A stretch of 64,000 bases of DNA from an uncultured Holdemania sp. (lineage in GTDB: Bacteria > Bacillota_I > Bacilli_A > Erysipelotrichales > Erysipelotrichaceae), in assembly GCA_947037125.1 (NCBI GenBank), contig CAMQTJ010000002.1, positions 1-64,000 on the forward strand. The letters are read 5' to 3'. The notes under the pieces were generated by a model. That model saw only the letters and a list, made by a program, of their open reading frames with translations, searched no databases and had not been told where the DNA came from. The position numbers and the translations under genes are program-made. Positions 22,031-30,164 of the stretch are shown in pieces; the stretch's first letter is position 1; each line of letters begins with the position of its first letter.

Positions 22031-22059
22031 AAAAAAATAATACATTATTATGTATTATT
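22031..22059 (-). terminator. Terminator of yabP-yabQ-divIC
   Basis: AATAATACAT/ATGTATTATT (22036-22045 with 22050-22059), a 4-base loop and seven Ts on the minus strand. The stem overlaps the divIC stop codon. Confidence 0.85.
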
Positions 22060-22423
22060 CTTCTTCACTATTAGGTGTTTTTTCTGGAATATCGTCTACT
22101 GGTTGCTTTTCTTCTTTTGTATCACTAGGTAAATAAAATATATCTTCACCTTCTTTAGAAAGCATATAATTTCCTCTTGCATAACTATGAACATAATTTT
22201 CATCTTCTAATTTATCTTTTTGTGATGACAGTTGTTCGTTTTCTTTTTGTATAACTTTAAACTTTTCTTCAACTAGTTTCAATTGTTTGTTTAACTCAAT
22301 TGTTTCGACTAATTCCAATGCTACACTAGAAAGCATAAATAATGAAACGAAAATTATAGCAATACTAATATATTTAATTATCGGACTTTTTATTTTTCTT
22401 TTTTTGTTTTGTATGTTTGCCAA
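22055..22423 (-). CDS. divIC: Cell-division protein DivIC (FtsB-like)
   Basis: A bitopic septum protein that pairs with FtsL. The 122-residue protein has a basic N-terminal tail, one membrane helix (about residues 18-36), then a leucine-zipper-like coiled coil (about 40-75, VEEKFKVIQKENEQL) and the RGNYMLSKEGEDIFYLP motif of the DivIC/FtsB family. The start is TTG 22423, set by GGAGG 7 bases before it. It overlaps yabQ by 50 bp. The order yabP-yabQ-divIC matches Bacillus subtilis. Confidence 0.9.
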   Translation of the reverse strand: MANIQNKKRKIKSPIIKYISIAIIFVSLFMLSSVALELVETIELNKQLKLVEEKFKVIQKENEQLSSQKDKLEDENYVHSYARGNYMLSKEGEDIFYLPSDTKEEKQPVDDIPEKTPNSEEE

Positions 22424-22814
22424 GTTGTTTCCTCCATTTTTTATGATGTATATTCATTATACTAGAAATTCTCATAAATACAAGTAGGATAAGCTTGATA
22501 AACTTAACAATCGTACGGGTAACACCAACGACTAAAAAATTAAGTGTATTAAAATAAAAATAATAATAGATGAAAAAACCAACTAAAAAACAAATAATTC
22601 CATAGGTAAATGTTAAACCATTATTTAATAAATATAAACCAAAATAATAAGAAAAAAATAGAATCGTTATAAATATAAATTCAATTAACCATTTTAAATA
22701 CTTTTTATGACTTACTGAAATTATTGAGTGTTCAAAATGATAAAATAAAGCAAATGTCCAACCACAAATTAAATGATAAATAATCAACTTAAATTGAATT
22801 GGTAATAAGATCAT
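22374..22814 (-). CDS. yabQ: Spore cortex biosynthesis protein YabQ
   Basis: YabQ is a mother-cell outer forespore membrane protein needed for cortex formation in Bacillus. This 146-residue protein has four or five hydrophobic segments and a strongly basic C-terminal tail (KKWRKQ, KQKKKNKKSDN). Sequence alone is only suggestive, but position between yabP and divIC, with an ATGA overlap to yabP, makes the call good. It implies sporulation capacity or recent ancestry. Confidence 0.83.
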   Translation of the reverse strand: MILLPIQFKLIIYHLICGWTFALFYHFEHSIISVSHKKYLKWLIEFIFITILFFSYYFGLYLLNNGLTFTYGIICFLVGFFIYYYFYFNTLNFLVVGVTRTIVKFIKLILLVFMRISSIMNIHHKKWRKQLGKHTKQKKKNKKSDN

Positions 22815-23104
22815 TGAAAGATTTTCTTAATAAATGATTCTTTTGTATTGTTTTGCTTGTTACTTAAGTATTGCAATGCATTAATTAATCCTCTAATACA
22901 TACCTCACCTTTATCCGTATCTAATTTGTCTAAAACTAATTCTTTACCAGATACTACACACCAACCTTGAGATGTTTCTAGTAAAAATTCATTTGAGTCG
23001 AAACTATCAATTTGTTTAACGCCACTTAACTCTAAAGATTTACGATCATTTAATACAACTTTGTGATACGGATTTGTTTCAAATTTAATAGGAGAATTAC
23101 TCAT
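22811..23104 (-). CDS. yabP: Sporulation protein YabP
   Basis: A YabP/YqfC family protein, in Bacillus part of the mother-cell programme and linked to YabQ and cortex formation. The 97-residue protein shows the family pattern: KVVLNDRKSLELSGVKQIDS, then SFDSNEFLLETSQGWCVV and the closing EVCIRGLINALQYL. ATG 23104 follows GGTGAT closely; the longer frame start is not supported. First gene of yabP-yabQ-divIC. An inverted repeat lies just upstream. In Bacillus rqcP (yabO) would be directly upstream, but here 20 kb separates them. Confidence 0.87.
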   Translation of the reverse strand: MSNSPIKFETNPYHKVVLNDRKSLELSGVKQIDSFDSNEFLLETSQGWCVVSGKELVLDKLDTDKGEVCIRGLINALQYLSNKQNNTKESFIKKIFQ

Positions 23105-23113
23105 AATCACCAC

Positions 23114-23136
23114 TGATGATCTGAAAATGATCATCA
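23114..23136. other. Inverted repeat upstream of yabP
   Basis: TGATGATC/GATCATCA (23114-23121 with 23129-23136), a perfect 8-bp stem with a 7-base loop, ends 10 bases upstream of the yabP start. It could be an operator or a leader hairpin; no T-run follows. Confidence 0.5.
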
Positions 23137-23420
23137 TACCTTCCTATTAGAGTATACGTATTAATATAATTAGTATGCATAATAAAAATAATTAATCATT
23201 TGGATAGCGAGTTGAGATTAATTAACTATTTTAATGCTATAAAGTGATTGAATCAATATAGTTATTATTAATAATATTTCTATCTATTTTATATTATTAG
23301 TGCTATTATATTAATATAGAACAAAAAAATAAGAAAAAAAAGATGTGTGGTTTTGATAAAAAAGAAATTAGTAAATAAGTAAATTAGTTAATAAGTATTA
23401 TAGTTAATAGGAGAATAATT

Positions 23421-23615
23421 ATGTCTGATATGGTAGAGGCGCTTTTAGAATTTGTATTTGATATAACAGGTGATTTATTTATGGATCATGGGTTAGAAAA
23501 AATTAACGAGAAACAAGGATTCAAAAATTTTTGTAAAATAGCTAAACGTATTATAATAACAATAATTATAATAACAGCTACGGTAGGAGGAATTTATTTA
23601 ATCATATACGGATAA
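23421..23615 (+). CDS. Small single-helix membrane protein, unknown
   Basis: A 64-residue protein with a soluble acidic N-terminal half (MVEALLEFVFDITGDLF) and a C-terminal membrane helix (about residues 42-62) ending in IYG. AGGAGAATAATT precedes the ATG, so translation is likely. It is followed at once by a diverged paralog without a start codon. I recognise no family. It opens the accessory block on the yabP side. Confidence 0.6.
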   Translation: MSDMVEALLEFVFDITGDLFMDHGLEKINEKQGFKNFCKIAKRIIITIIIITATVGGIYLIIYG

Positions 23616-23651
23616 TAATTATCGTAAAAGTATATAAATAAAATAAAAAAT

Positions 23652-23846
23652 AAAAATATTATAGAAACTATAATTGATGTAATTGATGGTATCTTAGGAA
23701 TAATAAGTGATCCATTATTTAAAGATTCAAAGAATCAAGTAAGTAATGGTTTTAAGAGTTTTATAAGAATAACAATAAAAATTATACTTATTGTAATGGT
23801 TATAATAATTTTTATTATTGCAGTATGCCTAGTAATATACGGTTAA
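23652..23846 (+). pseudogene. Start-less paralog of the small membrane protein
   Basis: An open frame of 64 codons aligns end to end with the preceding protein: acidic helical start (IIDVIDGILG), GFKSFIRI versus GFKNFCKI in the middle, and a membrane helix ending VIYG versus IIYG. There is no ATG, GTG or TTG in frame before an internal ATG late in the gene, and no ribosome site. A tandem duplicate that lost its start codon is the simplest reading. Confidence 0.65.
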
Positions 23847-24189
23847 AATATAAAAAGACAAATTAAATCATATTGAAAAAGCTATTATATAGTTAGTAAA
23901 TATGGTTTTTTTAATCTTAAAATTTTAAATTAATAAAAACAATACCCCTATTAAATCTAATTTAAAGTATTATAAATTTAATTGAAATATAAATAATTTA
24001 TATCAAATTATTTATAGCATATAATATAAGTCTATTTATTATTGAATAATTGAGGTAAAAGATAATGATTATTAATATTATATAGAGTAAGGTCATAGCT
24101 TTCAAATTTCTTAGCCATGATATTTAAATCGAATAATCATAAATTCAAATTCATTAAAACTAATATTAGAACTTTATCTAATGTGCATA

Positions 24190-24218
24190 TTGACAATATT
24201 CTAATGATTGTGTATTAT
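24190..24218 (+). promoter_or_regulatory. Promoter of the first MFS exporter gene
   Basis: A perfect TTGACA (24190-24195) and TATTAT (24213-24218) are separated by 17 bases. Four TCTAAT-containing direct repeats (starting near 24175, 24198, 24224 and 24256) bracket it and may be operator sites. Confidence 0.8.
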
Positions 24219-24251
24219 AATGTTATCTAATGAAAGTTGAGGAATATTAGA

Positions 24252-25496
24252 ATGTTATCTAATTATAAATTATTGTTAAAAGAAAAAGGATACATGAGAG
24301 TACTTGTAGCAAATGTAATAAGTGACTTTGGAAATAGCATGGATAACATAGCTTTTTCATGGATGGTATATGAAATAACAAACAATGCAACTTGGATTGC
24401 AATAATTTTTGGAGCAAGTATGCTTCCCATGATTTTCCTACAACCTATATTTGGAGTACTTGTAGAAAGAGTATCTAAAAAAAGAATAATTTTACTTGCA
24501 GACTTTTTAGGGATGTTGATCATGTTTACAACAGCTACATTGTATATAATGGGTTTATTAAACCCTGTAATGTTGTTGGTAATAACTTTGATCAATGCAA
24601 GTATTGAATCGTTAAGAATTCCTGCAGGTGTTGCAATGGTTCCGAAAATATTGAGTAAAGAAAATTATACTACAGGAACTGCCCTTTCAAGAAGTGCATG
24701 TCAAATATCATCGTTAATTGGTTTAAGTGCAACAGGATTAATTTTAGGCGTATTTGGTATTCAAGCAGCTTTAATAATTGATGGAATAACATTTCTTATA
24801 TCATTTCTAATTATTTCAACAATTAAATATAAAGAAAAAATTATTGAAGTGACAGTAAAAAATAAAATGAATATTCAAAGATTTATTATTGAGTTAAAAG
24901 AAGGCTTTATATATTTATTGAATAATCCATCACTCTCAAGTGTTTGTTCTTGGGGAGTTGTTATTAATTTTATAGGTATACCATTAAGCACTTATATTGC
25001 ATTATTTATTGGTGATTATTTACACCTAAGTGTTGAAGTATATTCATTAATTTCAATTTGTTTCACAGTGGGTATGTTATTAGGATCACTTTTATCTCCG
25101 TGGATTATGAAAAAAATAAAATCAAAAAAACTATTTTTAATGAGTGGAATAACAGTTGGAGTATATTATTTAGTATTGTATGCGACAACATTATTGAATA
25201 CAAAGTGGCTAACAGTTTTAATTTTAATAACAACTACAATCATACAATCAATATTTTGTAGTGCCACTAGTGTTTTAGCAATGGTTAAGTTTATGGAATG
25301 TGTAGACGAGGATTACATGGCAAGAGCTGCATCAATCTTTAATTCAAGTGTTACAATGGCAACGCCTATTGCGACTATAGGACTTACTTTTTTATCATTA
25401 TTTATTGGTGTAGATATTATATTTATACTATTTGGAATAATTTCAATTACTTTCGCTATCTTATTTGATAAAAGTAAACGAGCTAGTAAGCTTTAA
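24252..25496 (+). CDS. MFS drug-type exporter 1
   Basis: A 414-residue major facilitator transporter with about 12 membrane helices. Motif A-like sequence between helices 2 and 3 (FGVLVERVSKKRI) and the overall pattern (NVISDFGNSMDNIAFSWMVYE at the start) match the DHA3 group, which includes macrolide exporters such as MefA. ATG 24252 follows GAGG by about 8 bases; the longer TTG start overlaps that site. A strong promoter with repeat elements precedes it. A regulator with a C-terminal HTH follows 230 bp later in the same direction. Substrate is unknown. Confidence 0.85.
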   Translation: MLSNYKLLLKEKGYMRVLVANVISDFGNSMDNIAFSWMVYEITNNATWIAIIFGASMLPMIFLQPIFGVLVERVSKKRIILLADFLGMLIMFTTATLYIMGLLNPVMLLVITLINASIESLRIPAGVAMVPKILSKENYTTGTALSRSACQISSLIGLSATGLILGVFGIQAALIIDGITFLISFLIISTIKYKEKIIEVTVKNKMNIQRFIIELKEGFIYLLNNPSLSSVCSWGVVINFIGIPLSTYIALFIGDYLHLSVEVYSLISICFTVGMLLGSLLSPWIMKKIKSKKLFLMSGITVGVYYLVLYATTLLNTKWLTVLILITTTIIQSIFCSATSVLAMVKFMECVDEDYMARAASIFNSSVTMATPIATIGLTFLSLFIGVDIIFILFGIISITFAILFDKSKRASKL

Positions 25497-25723
25497 TAAT
25501 ATTAAAAAATAAGAGTTATAGCATAAATAAATGATTAAAACCTAAGCTAATTAAATAATGATTTCATACAATTATAGATAAAAACTAACTTATTGTAGCT
25601 TGCATACTTATTACTTAAAATGTTATCATAATATAACAGATGCCTTATTAAAACAGTATAATTATTAGTTATATATGTTTATTTTAAGTAATGAAGTATA
25701 AAAAAACTTCATAGGAGAATATT

Positions 25724-26818
25724 ATGGAAATTACGGTTTTAAATTATACTGATATCATCGATAATGAAATAATAAATTTTTTGATGAGATATGTAAGTAA
25801 TAATATAAAAGATGAAAAAGAAAATAGTAGTATTAATTTAATTGATGTTGCGAATGAAATAGTTAAAAAGCATAATTTATCATCTGATTCTTCCAATAGA
25901 ATTATTACTCCTATGAAAAGAATTCAAAACTTTTATGATAGTGTATATAAAGAGATTAAAATATCACAAGAATTAATTGATAAATATTTTGGGCCATTTA
26001 TTAGTGATGAAGAAACTATAGCTTCGGTATTCAAATTTGTATTAAGTAATTTTGAATATAAGCATGGATATTTAAATGATAGTGCAGTCTATTCAACATT
26101 AATTGATTTATTAATTAATAATAAAGATGCAATAGTAGATACAGACGAAGAAATAATAAATGATTACAAGACATTTATAAGTCGATTAGAAAAAACTGAT
26201 GTTAGTGATAAAGTTAAATGGCAATGTGTTCAAGTTGCACTTAACTACAAAAAATATTTTGATGAAATTAATTTAATCATTGATGAAGTATCTAAGATTT
26301 ATAATTCTAAAATATTTATGATAGAAGATATAATCAATGAATCAAAAAATGAACTACAAAAAATAATAAGTAGTATAAATACAGATCAATTAATAGATTA
26401 TTTTCATTTAGGATTCAATGATATAGAAAATTCTAGTATAGCTATAAAAACATCATATGTAAATAGTGTTGGAATGATCAAACTTAATGGTAAAACAACA
26501 TTAACAATAGGCATATTATATCAATTACTCAATAAAGAATTAGAGAGTGAAAGTTTTGATTCAAGTTATTCAACTATTAAAAACTTAGGGGATAAAAGAA
26601 AATTAGAAATAATTATGGCTTTAAAACAATCACCATGCAATGGAATAGAACTTGCAGAGAAATTAGGTATTACCCCTGCTACAATTTCATTCCACATGAA
26701 GCAGTTACTAAATTCGGGTATGGTAGGAGCACAATTTGGTGAAAAAAATAAATATAGTATACGTAGTAAAAAGATAATCAAGGATATTGATGTTTTCATA
26801 AATATGTTCGAAAATTAA
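25724..26818 (+). CDS. Regulator with C-terminal ArsR-like HTH, copy 1
   Basis: A 364-residue protein. The last 80 residues are an ArsR-type winged helix: LGDKRKLEIIMALKQSPCNG, LAEKLGITPATISFHMKQLLNSGMV, then a GEKNKYSIRSK wing. The first 280 residues are mainly helical and belong to no family I can name; they share the blocks FHLGFN and VNSVGM with the paralog at 27479. AGGAGAATATT precedes the ATG. The cysteine in PCNG is not part of an ArsR metal site. A ligand-sensing N-terminal domain controlling the nearby exporter is inference. Confidence 0.75.
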   Translation: MEITVLNYTDIIDNEIINFLMRYVSNNIKDEKENSSINLIDVANEIVKKHNLSSDSSNRIITPMKRIQNFYDSVYKEIKISQELIDKYFGPFISDEETIASVFKFVLSNFEYKHGYLNDSAVYSTLIDLLINNKDAIVDTDEEIINDYKTFISRLEKTDVSDKVKWQCVQVALNYKKYFDEINLIIDEVSKIYNSKIFMIEDIINESKNELQKIISSINTDQLIDYFHLGFNDIENSSIAIKTSYVNSVGMIKLNGKTTLTIGILYQLLNKELESESFDSSYSTIKNLGDKRKLEIIMALKQSPCNGIELAEKLGITPATISFHMKQLLNSGMVGAQFGEKNKYSIRSKKIIKDIDVFINMFEN

Positions 26819-26853
26819 TTATAGTAACTCTAGCTTATTATAATAGATATTTA

Positions 26854-27348
26854 TTAGTATATTATTTTAGTTACTTCATTAAATAGGTCATTTGAAAAAC
26901 CTAATTCATTAATATGAGTGTATTGAATGCCTAATCCAATATTGTTTACTGATATATTATGTTGATTAAATATGCTTATAGTAAAATTGACATGATCAGG
27001 ATTATCATTACCAATCATTATCTTATACTCAATTAAATTAGGATTCTTATCATATCTAAACCATGTTTTAGGAAAAAAATCATAAGTATAAATATTATTT
27101 TTTAAGCATTGTTTAAGTAATTTAATTTCTTGATTTTTATCTGTAAGGTCAATTTTTGTTGTGTCGATTTGCGCTCCATTATCATCAAAATACATATTAA
27201 GTACATGAATCACTATTTTATCACTATTGTTTATTAATGTATTAATTTTATAATTCAAAAATAGTGTAAAAGTAAGATATGAAAAAATTGAGAATACAAT
27301 TAATGATACAAATAAACATTTGATTTTATTGTCTTTATAATTAAACAT
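26854..27348 (-). CDS. Membrane-anchored protein, unknown
   Basis: A 164-residue protein with one N-terminal membrane helix (about residues 12-32) and an extracellular domain of mixed strands (NKIVIHVLNMYFDD, WFRYDKNP, EYKIMIGND). No family recognised. ATG 27348 follows AAAAGGTGG, which argues against the GTG three codons upstream. It lies on the opposite strand between the two paralogous regulators, convergent with the first and divergent from the second. Confidence 0.62.
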   Translation of the reverse strand: MFNYKDNKIKCLFVSLIVFSIFSYLTFTLFLNYKINTLINNSDKIVIHVLNMYFDDNGAQIDTTKIDLTDKNQEIKLLKQCLKNNIYTYDFFPKTWFRYDKNPNLIEYKIMIGNDNPDHVNFTISIFNQHNISVNNIGLGIQYTHINELGFSNDLFNEVTKIIY

Positions 27349-27478
27349 AAGATCCACCTTTTCATTTAGTATAGTAATAATATTATAATAGCACAGTAAT
27401 ATTGTTAATGAAATAACAATCGATGATATTTAATAAATAGTATAAAAATTAGGAATTAATTCGAATAAGGAGAATAAT

Positions 27479-28579
27479 ATGGATATTAAAGTACAAAATT
27501 ATACAGAAATTATAAAACTAGATGTAATGTACTTCTTAATAAGGATGGCAAATAAAGATAAAGAATATAATAGCGCATATGCATTAACAAATTTAAAAGT
27601 TAACGCAAAAGATATTATTAAAAAAAATCGCTTTAATAAAGAAGATACAGAAGTAATTATTGAAAAAATGACTAAAATTCAAGACTTTTTTGATACAGTT
27701 TATGATGAAATGAATATTTCAGATAATTTAATTAAAAAATATTTTGGTGAACTATCTAATCCTAATGTTACAGTATCTACTATTATACTATTCTATTTAA
27801 AAGATTTTGAAACAATGCATGGTTATATTAATGATACTGCGATTTATACATCAATTTGCAATGCAATTTCAAGATATGAAGAAAATGATATGCTAGAAGA
27901 AAAAAATGAAAAGATTATAAATGATTATAATGAATTTATAAATTATTTAGATTCAACGAAATTAAAGGATGATTGTAAGTGGAGCTGCCTTCAAATTGCA
28001 ACACATTATGAGGACTATCAAAAAGAGATAAATCAAATTATTACTGATGTAACGACAATCTATCTAAAGAATATCTTTATGATTGAAGATATAATTGAAG
28101 AGGCAAAAAATAATATTCAAGAAATTGTAAGTCGTATATCAATTGATGAAATGGTAGATCATTTTCATATAGGGTTTAATACGACAAAAAAACCAATAAT
28201 TGCCCTTTGTGTATCGACAGTAAATTCAATAGGCCTTATTGATATTTATGATGAGTCAATATTATTTGTAGGTATTTTATTTAATTTTTTAGATGATAAA
28301 AAAAGTGAAAACAATATTGATAATGCATATGTTACAATTAAAAATTTAGGTGAAAAAAGAAAATTTGAAATATTAAGAATGTTGGATGAACAACCTTGTA
28401 ATGGACTACAGCTTGCAGAAAAACTAGGGATTACCCCCGCTACTATTTCTCATCACATGAAACAGCTAGTTTCATCAGGAATGGTTGGTATCGAATATGG
28501 TGAAAAGAGTATGTATACAATAAGAAACAAAAGTATTGTAGATGATCTTAATTTAATTAAAACAATAATAGAGGATTAA
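27479..28579 (+). CDS. Regulator with C-terminal ArsR-like HTH, copy 2
   Basis: A 366-residue paralog of the regulator at 25724, alike along its whole length. The HTH reads LAEKLGITPATISHHMKQLVSSGMV with the wing GEKSMYTIRNK. The N-terminal domain shares FHIGFN and VNSIGL blocks. AAGGAGAATAAT precedes the ATG. It is divergent from the 164-residue membrane protein (130 bp between starts) and is followed by an acetyltransferase. Which promoter each copy controls is not visible. Confidence 0.75.
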   Translation: MDIKVQNYTEIIKLDVMYFLIRMANKDKEYNSAYALTNLKVNAKDIIKKNRFNKEDTEVIIEKMTKIQDFFDTVYDEMNISDNLIKKYFGELSNPNVTVSTIILFYLKDFETMHGYINDTAIYTSICNAISRYEENDMLEEKNEKIINDYNEFINYLDSTKLKDDCKWSCLQIATHYEDYQKEINQIITDVTTIYLKNIFMIEDIIEEAKNNIQEIVSRISIDEMVDHFHIGFNTTKKPIIALCVSTVNSIGLIDIYDESILFVGILFNFLDDKKSENNIDNAYVTIKNLGEKRKFEILRMLDEQPCNGLQLAEKLGITPATISHHMKQLVSSGMVGIEYGEKSMYTIRNKSIVDDLNLIKTIIED

Positions 28580-28736
28580 TGATAAATGTATATATTTGAT
28601 AACGATTATCTATATTGATATATGTTATTTGATGATGTATAAGGATAGATTAAAAATCAAATAATAAAATAAAAGATAATTAAAAATAAATATATAGTAA
28701 TGTTTCATAAAAAAACTATGTATAGGAGAATAAAAG

Positions 28737-29156
28737 ATGATAAATATGGAAATTAAAAGGTATGAAGAATTCAATGAAACTGAAATAATTGACTTATATA
28801 AAGCAGTGGAATGGTCAAATTATTATCAAAATCCGTCAATGATACAAAAAGCTTATGAGAATTCTTTATTGATTTTAGGAGCTTATAAGGATGGTAAACT
28901 AATAGGAATAATTAGAGTTGTTGGTGATGGATTTTCAATAATTTATATACAAGATATAATTGTTGTACCAGAATATCAAAGAAATAAAGTGGGTAGTAAT
29001 TTGCTTAATGTCATTTTAGAAAAATATAAAAATGTATATCAAAAAGTTCTAATGACAGATAACCAAGATAATACAGTAAAATTTTATGAATCAATTGGAT
29101 TTAGTAAAGTAGATAAATATGGATGTACTTGCTTTGTGAACTATACTATTAAATAA
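28737..29156 (+). CDS. GNAT family N-acetyltransferase 1
   Basis: A 139-residue GNAT enzyme. The acetyl-CoA site is visible as IIVVPEYQRNKVGSNLLN (motif A), followed by the C-terminal DNTVKFYESIGFSKV motif B. The tight length and LYKAVEWSNYYQNP start fit the group of small-molecule acetyltransferases; substrate is unknown. AGGAGAATAAAAG sets ATG 28737. A terminator follows. Confidence 0.88.
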   Translation: MINMEIKRYEEFNETEIIDLYKAVEWSNYYQNPSMIQKAYENSLLILGAYKDGKLIGIIRVVGDGFSIIYIQDIIVVPEYQRNKVGSNLLNVILEKYKNVYQKVLMTDNQDNTVKFYESIGFSKVDKYGCTCFVNYTIK

Positions 29157-29209
29157 AATATATTAAAATCATATTAGGAAAATAAAATAAAATAATATAA
29201 TAATTGTAT

Positions 29210-29246
29210 AAAAAGGTAGATATCAAATAATGGAATCTACCTTTTT
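29210..29246 (+). terminator. Terminator of acetyltransferase 1
   Basis: AAAAAGGTAGAT/ATCTACCTTTTT (29210-29221 with 29235-29246), a perfect 12-bp stem ending in five Ts. Confidence 0.9.
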
Positions 29247-29352
29247 AGATAAATTATTCATTTTTAAAATAAGCTTACAATAAATAGATGGACTTATATT
29301 TATTTAATCTACTAAAATTTTAACTATTTTTATATGCGGTTGAAGTATAGTT

Positions 29353-29395
29353 TATTTCAATATATAATAAACAATATAAGTTATATATTGAAATA
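29353..29395. promoter_or_regulatory. Large inverted repeat before the two-component operon
   Basis: Two perfect 15-bp arms (29353-29367 and 29381-29395), beginning TATTTCAATATATAA, flank a 13-base spacer and end 20 bases before the response-regulator ATG. No T-run follows. It could be a dyad operator for the regulator or an mRNA leader hairpin. Confidence 0.7.
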
Positions 29396-29414
29396 ATAAA
29401 TGGAAGAGGTATAT

Positions 29415-30092
29415 ATGAAAACAATACTACTAGTTGAAGATGATATATTGTTAAGTAACATGGAAAAACAACTACTGAGCAATAATGGGTATAAAGTTAC
29501 TGCTGCCTATTCTGGCAGTGAAGCGTTATTAATCATGAAGGATAGCAAATTCGATATTATTTTATTAGATCTAATGATTCCTGGAATCAGTGGAGAAGAA
29601 TTACTACAAAAAATTAGAGAAAAATCTCAAATTCCAATAATTGCAGTTAGTGCAAAAGCAGATATGAAATGTAAGGTTAGTTTATTAAAAAATGGTGCCG
29701 ATGATTATCTAACAAAACCATTTGATAATGATGAATTATTAGTAAGAATAGAAGCAGTACTAAGACGATATAGTATAAATGAAACTGAAAATAGAAGTTT
29801 ACTTTATTATAAAAATTTATCATTGAATACTTATACTTTTGAGTTTACAGTAGACGAGAGTCCCCTATTACTTACAAGATATGAATTTTTAATATTGAAA
29901 TTACTTATGAGCAATCCAAAAAGAGTTTATACGAAAAATAATATTTTCGAAAATGTTTGGAATGAAGATTACATAGGAGAAGATAATGCTATCAACGTTC
30001 ATATTGGTAATTTAAGAAAAAAATTAAAAGAGTTAGATAATAAAGAACAATATATCCAAACAGTTTGGGGACTTGGATTTAAAATGTATTAA
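29415..30092 (+). CDS. OmpR-family response regulator
   Basis: A 225-residue regulator. The receiver domain has the acidic pair ED at residues 8-9, phospho-acceptor Asp 52 in LLDLMIPG, and the conserved Lys in LTKPF. A winged-helix OmpR DNA-binding domain follows (LLTRYEFLILKLLM, then NAINVHIGNLRKKL). Start ATG 29415 follows GAAGAGG. It is the first gene of a unit with an ABC-like protein, a permease and a histidine kinase, an arrangement typical of peptide-antibiotic sensing and export systems in Bacillota. Confidence 0.92.
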   Translation: MKTILLVEDDILLSNMEKQLLSNNGYKVTAAYSGSEALLIMKDSKFDIILLDLMIPGISGEELLQKIREKSQIPIIAVSAKADMKCKVSLLKNGADDYLTKPFDNDELLVRIEAVLRRYSINETENRSLLYYKNLSLNTYTFEFTVDESPLLLTRYEFLILKLLMSNPKRVYTKNNIFENVWNEDYIGEDNAINVHIGNLRKKLKELDNKEQYIQTVWGLGFKMY

Positions 30093-30164
30093 ATCTTTAA
30101 TCTATCCTTATGGTTTATTATTTTTAATGGTGTAAAATGAAAGTAATGAAACGGAAGTGATTAA

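Noticed and set aside
24054-24071. A mini-frame with a GAGG site upstream of the first exporter
   Set aside because: Only five codons before a stop; no attenuator structure seen.
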